NCBI GenBank assembly: GCA_030599445.1
Contig: JAUVOA010000094.1
Coordinates: 1 to 6,297, forward strand
DNA length: 6,297 nucleotides
Reading direction: 5' to 3'
Source: Atribacterota bacterium
GTDB taxonomy: Bacteria; Atribacterota; Phoenicimicrobiia; Phoenicimicrobiales; Phoenicimicrobiaceae
Notes under the pieces: model-generated
Database searches by the model: none
What the model was told of the DNA's origin: nothing
Seen by the model: the letters and a program-made list of their open reading frames with translations, nothing else
Shown: piece after piece, positions 5,651 through 6,297 of the stretch
Layout: every line of letters begins with the position of its first letter
Numbering within the stretch: the stretch's first letter is position 1
Program-made: the position numbers and the translations under genes

Positions 5651-5683
5651 AAAACCTCTTATTCAAAACGATAGGGGTTTTTT
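5651..5683 (+). terminator. Rho-independent terminator after tRNA-fMet
   Basis: AAAACCTCT (5651-5659) pairs with AGGGGTTTT (5673-5681), with one T-G pair, around a 13-base loop. A six-T run (5678-5683) ends the element. It lies 7 bases past the CCA. Confidence 0.85.
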
Positions 5684-5707
5684 GTTAATATAATATCTCT
5701 TGATTCG

Positions 5708-5747
5708 TTAGTTAGTTACTTAGTTAGCTGGTTAACTAGTTAATAAA
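5708..5747 (+). repeat. Octamer array, left arm, unit near TTAGCTGG/TTAACTAG
   Basis: Five in-phase 8-base units begin at 5708, 5716, 5724, 5732 and 5740, all starting TTA. Bases 5723-5741 pair with 5760-5778 in 17 of 19 positions, with one of the two mismatches a G-T wobble. Confidence 0.85.
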
Positions 5748-5757
5748 TTATTAGTAC

Positions 5758-5797
5758 TAAACTAGCTAACTAGCTAACCAGAAAACCAGTTAACTAA
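5758..5797 (-). repeat. Inverted octamer array, unit near CTGGTTAG
   Basis: Read on the - strand from 5797 to 5758, five in-phase octamers occur, including CTGGTTAG (5774-5781) and CTAGTTAG (5766-5773). Together with 5708-5747 they form an inverted repeat with 8-base periodicity between the two Met tRNA genes. Confidence 0.85.
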
Positions 5798-5803
5798 TTT
5801 ATC

Positions 5804-5845
5804 TTGCATTTTGCATTTGAAACTAACGACTATTTACTAACGACC
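5804..5845 (-). repeat. Inverted heptamer array with ACTAACGACT
   Basis: On the - strand six in-phase heptamers run from 5845 to 5804. They include AGTCGTT (5825-5831), AGTAAAT (5832-5838) and two identical AATGCAA (5804-5817). ACTAACGAC occurs twice, 14 bases apart (5822 and 5836), and the full 10-mer ACTAACGACT is at 5822-5831. The array ends 7 bases before tRNA-Met. No good promoter for that tRNA is visible in or around it. Confidence 0.8.
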
Positions 5846-5852
5846 AATTTTG

Positions 5853-5929
5853 GGCGGTGTAGCTCAGATGGCTAGAGCATGCGGTTCATACCCGCAGTGT
5901 CCTGAGTTCGAATCTCAGCACCGCCACCA
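5853..5929 (+). tRNA. tRNA-Met (elongator), anticodon CAT
   Basis: 77 bases with CCA encoded. The acceptor GGCGGTG pairs fully with CACCGCC. The anticodon stem TGCGG/CCGCA encloses TTCATAC, with anticodon CAT at 5887-5889, and the T arm CTGAG-TTCGAAT-CTCAG is perfect. The paired position 1-72 excludes an initiator. The other possibility is tRNA-Ile2, whose CAT is converted to lysidine by TilS, encoded just downstream. I prefer elongator Met because the acceptor, the D arm and the TTCATAC loop closely resemble the Bacillus elongator tRNA-Met as I remember it. It follows the terminator at 5651-5683, so it needs its own promoter, which I cannot see. Confidence 0.85.
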
Positions 5930-5945
5930 AAAATATTTATTAAAA

Positions 5946-5981
5946 AATTAAAGGCCTTTCTAAATAGAAAGGCCTTTAATT
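5946..5981 (+). terminator. Perfect 16-pair hairpin between tRNA-Met and tilS
   Basis: Arms 5946-5961 and 5966-5981 are perfect inverted copies around a four-base AAAT loop. The core AAAGGCCTTT is present in both arms and is itself palindromic. It starts 17 bases after the tRNA CCA and most likely terminates the tRNA transcript, although only a short TTTAATT follows the GC core instead of a long T run. It ends 4 bases before the tilS ribosome binding site. Confidence 0.75.
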
Positions 5982-5995
5982 GCAAAAGGACAAAA

Positions 5996-6297
5996 ATGTT
6001 AGAAGAGAAGGTTCTACAAACTATAAAGAAGTTTGATATGCTCTCTTTCAATGACAGAATCCTGATAGGGATATCAGGAGGTCCTGATTCGGTAACCCTT
6101 CTAAATGTTTTACTATCTTTTAAAAAAAGATATAACCTATCATTTTTTATTGCCCACCTTGACCATATGCTGAGAGGAAAAGAATCGGATGAAGATGTAA
6201 ATTTTGTTAAAAATTTATCCCAAGAGTTAGGTTTACCTTGCGAAGTTAAAAGCTGTGATTTAACAAAAATTGCTCGAAAAAATCATTTAACTCTGGA
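5996..6297 (+). CDS. tilS: tRNA(Ile)-lysidine synthetase TilS (3' end missing)
   Basis: ATP-dependent enzyme that attaches lysine to C34 of tRNA-Ile2 (CAT), switching its reading from AUG to AUA and its charging from Met to Ile. 100 codons lie in the window; full proteins are about 430-470 residues, so most of the C-terminus is outside. The N-type PP-loop signature SGGPDS is at residues 27-32 inside ILIGISGGPDSVTLL. The family box HLDHMLRGKESDEDV begins at residue 54; the commoner form has Asn where this has Asp56. ATG was chosen because AAGGA (5986-5990) lies 5 bases upstream and no in-frame extension passes through the hairpin convincingly. It is transcribed in the same direction as the tRNAs, but the hairpin just upstream suggests a separate or attenuated transcript. 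Confidence 0.95.
   Translation, partial: MLEEKVLQTIKKFDMLSFNDRILIGISGGPDSVTLLNVLLSFKKRYNLSFFIAHLDHMLRGKESDEDVNFVKNLSQELGLPCEVKSCDLTKIARKNHLTL

Noticed and set aside
5853..5929. tRNA-Ile2 with lysidine-modified CAT
   Set aside because: The tempting link to tilS is outweighed by elongator-Met-like acceptor, D arm and TTCATAC loop; kept as an explicit alternative.

Overview
The window is a chromosomal housekeeping segment from a low-GC bacterium (roughly one-third G+C by eye). In order it holds the 3' part of a lysyl-tRNA synthetase gene (lysS), a small S4-domain ribosome quality-control gene (rqcP type), the magnesium transporter mgtE, enolase (eno), an FtsB/DivIC-type divisome gene, three tRNA genes (Leu-TAA, initiator Met-CAT, elongator Met-CAT) and the 5' end of tilS. 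All genes are on the + strand. The first and last genes run off the window.

The rqcP-like protein, the DivIC/FtsB protein, an elongator tRNA-Met, tilS and lysS also lie close together near the origin of Bacillus subtilis. The eno-ftsB pair, with stop and start one base apart, is an arrangement known from many Proteobacteria. The proteins therefore look Firmicutes-like or like an early-branching relative. The repeat-rich spacers recall uncultured lineages such as Atribacterota, but that taxonomic guess is weak and comes from memory.

Layout: 1-1209 lysS (partial); 1210-1524 repeat-filled spacer; 1525-1794 rqcP; 1795-2166 repeat-filled spacer; 2167-3534 mgtE; 3535-3625 short AT-rich spacer with a good ribosome binding site; 3626-4906 eno; 4908-5195 ftsB/divIC; 5196-5399 spacer with an octamer repeat and a consensus promoter; 5400-5488 tRNA-Leu; 5568-5644 tRNA-fMet with its own promoter and terminator; 5684-5852 repeat spacer; 5853-5929 tRNA-Met; 5946-5981 perfect hairpin; 5996 to the end tilS (partial).

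The genes serve translation (LysRS, RqcP, tRNAs, TilS), glycolysis (enolase), Mg2+ supply (MgtE) and division (FtsB/DivIC). I see no defence system, phage, IS element or CRISPR. The most unusual content is in the spacers. Four of them are built largely from short tandem units with a strict period of 7 (consensus near NGTATNN) or 8 (near AATTGGTT/CTGGTTAG). These are usually in + orientation after the upstream gene and in inverted orientation before the next gene. The exact 10-mer ACTAACGACT recurs in three of them, 21-48 bases before the next gene.
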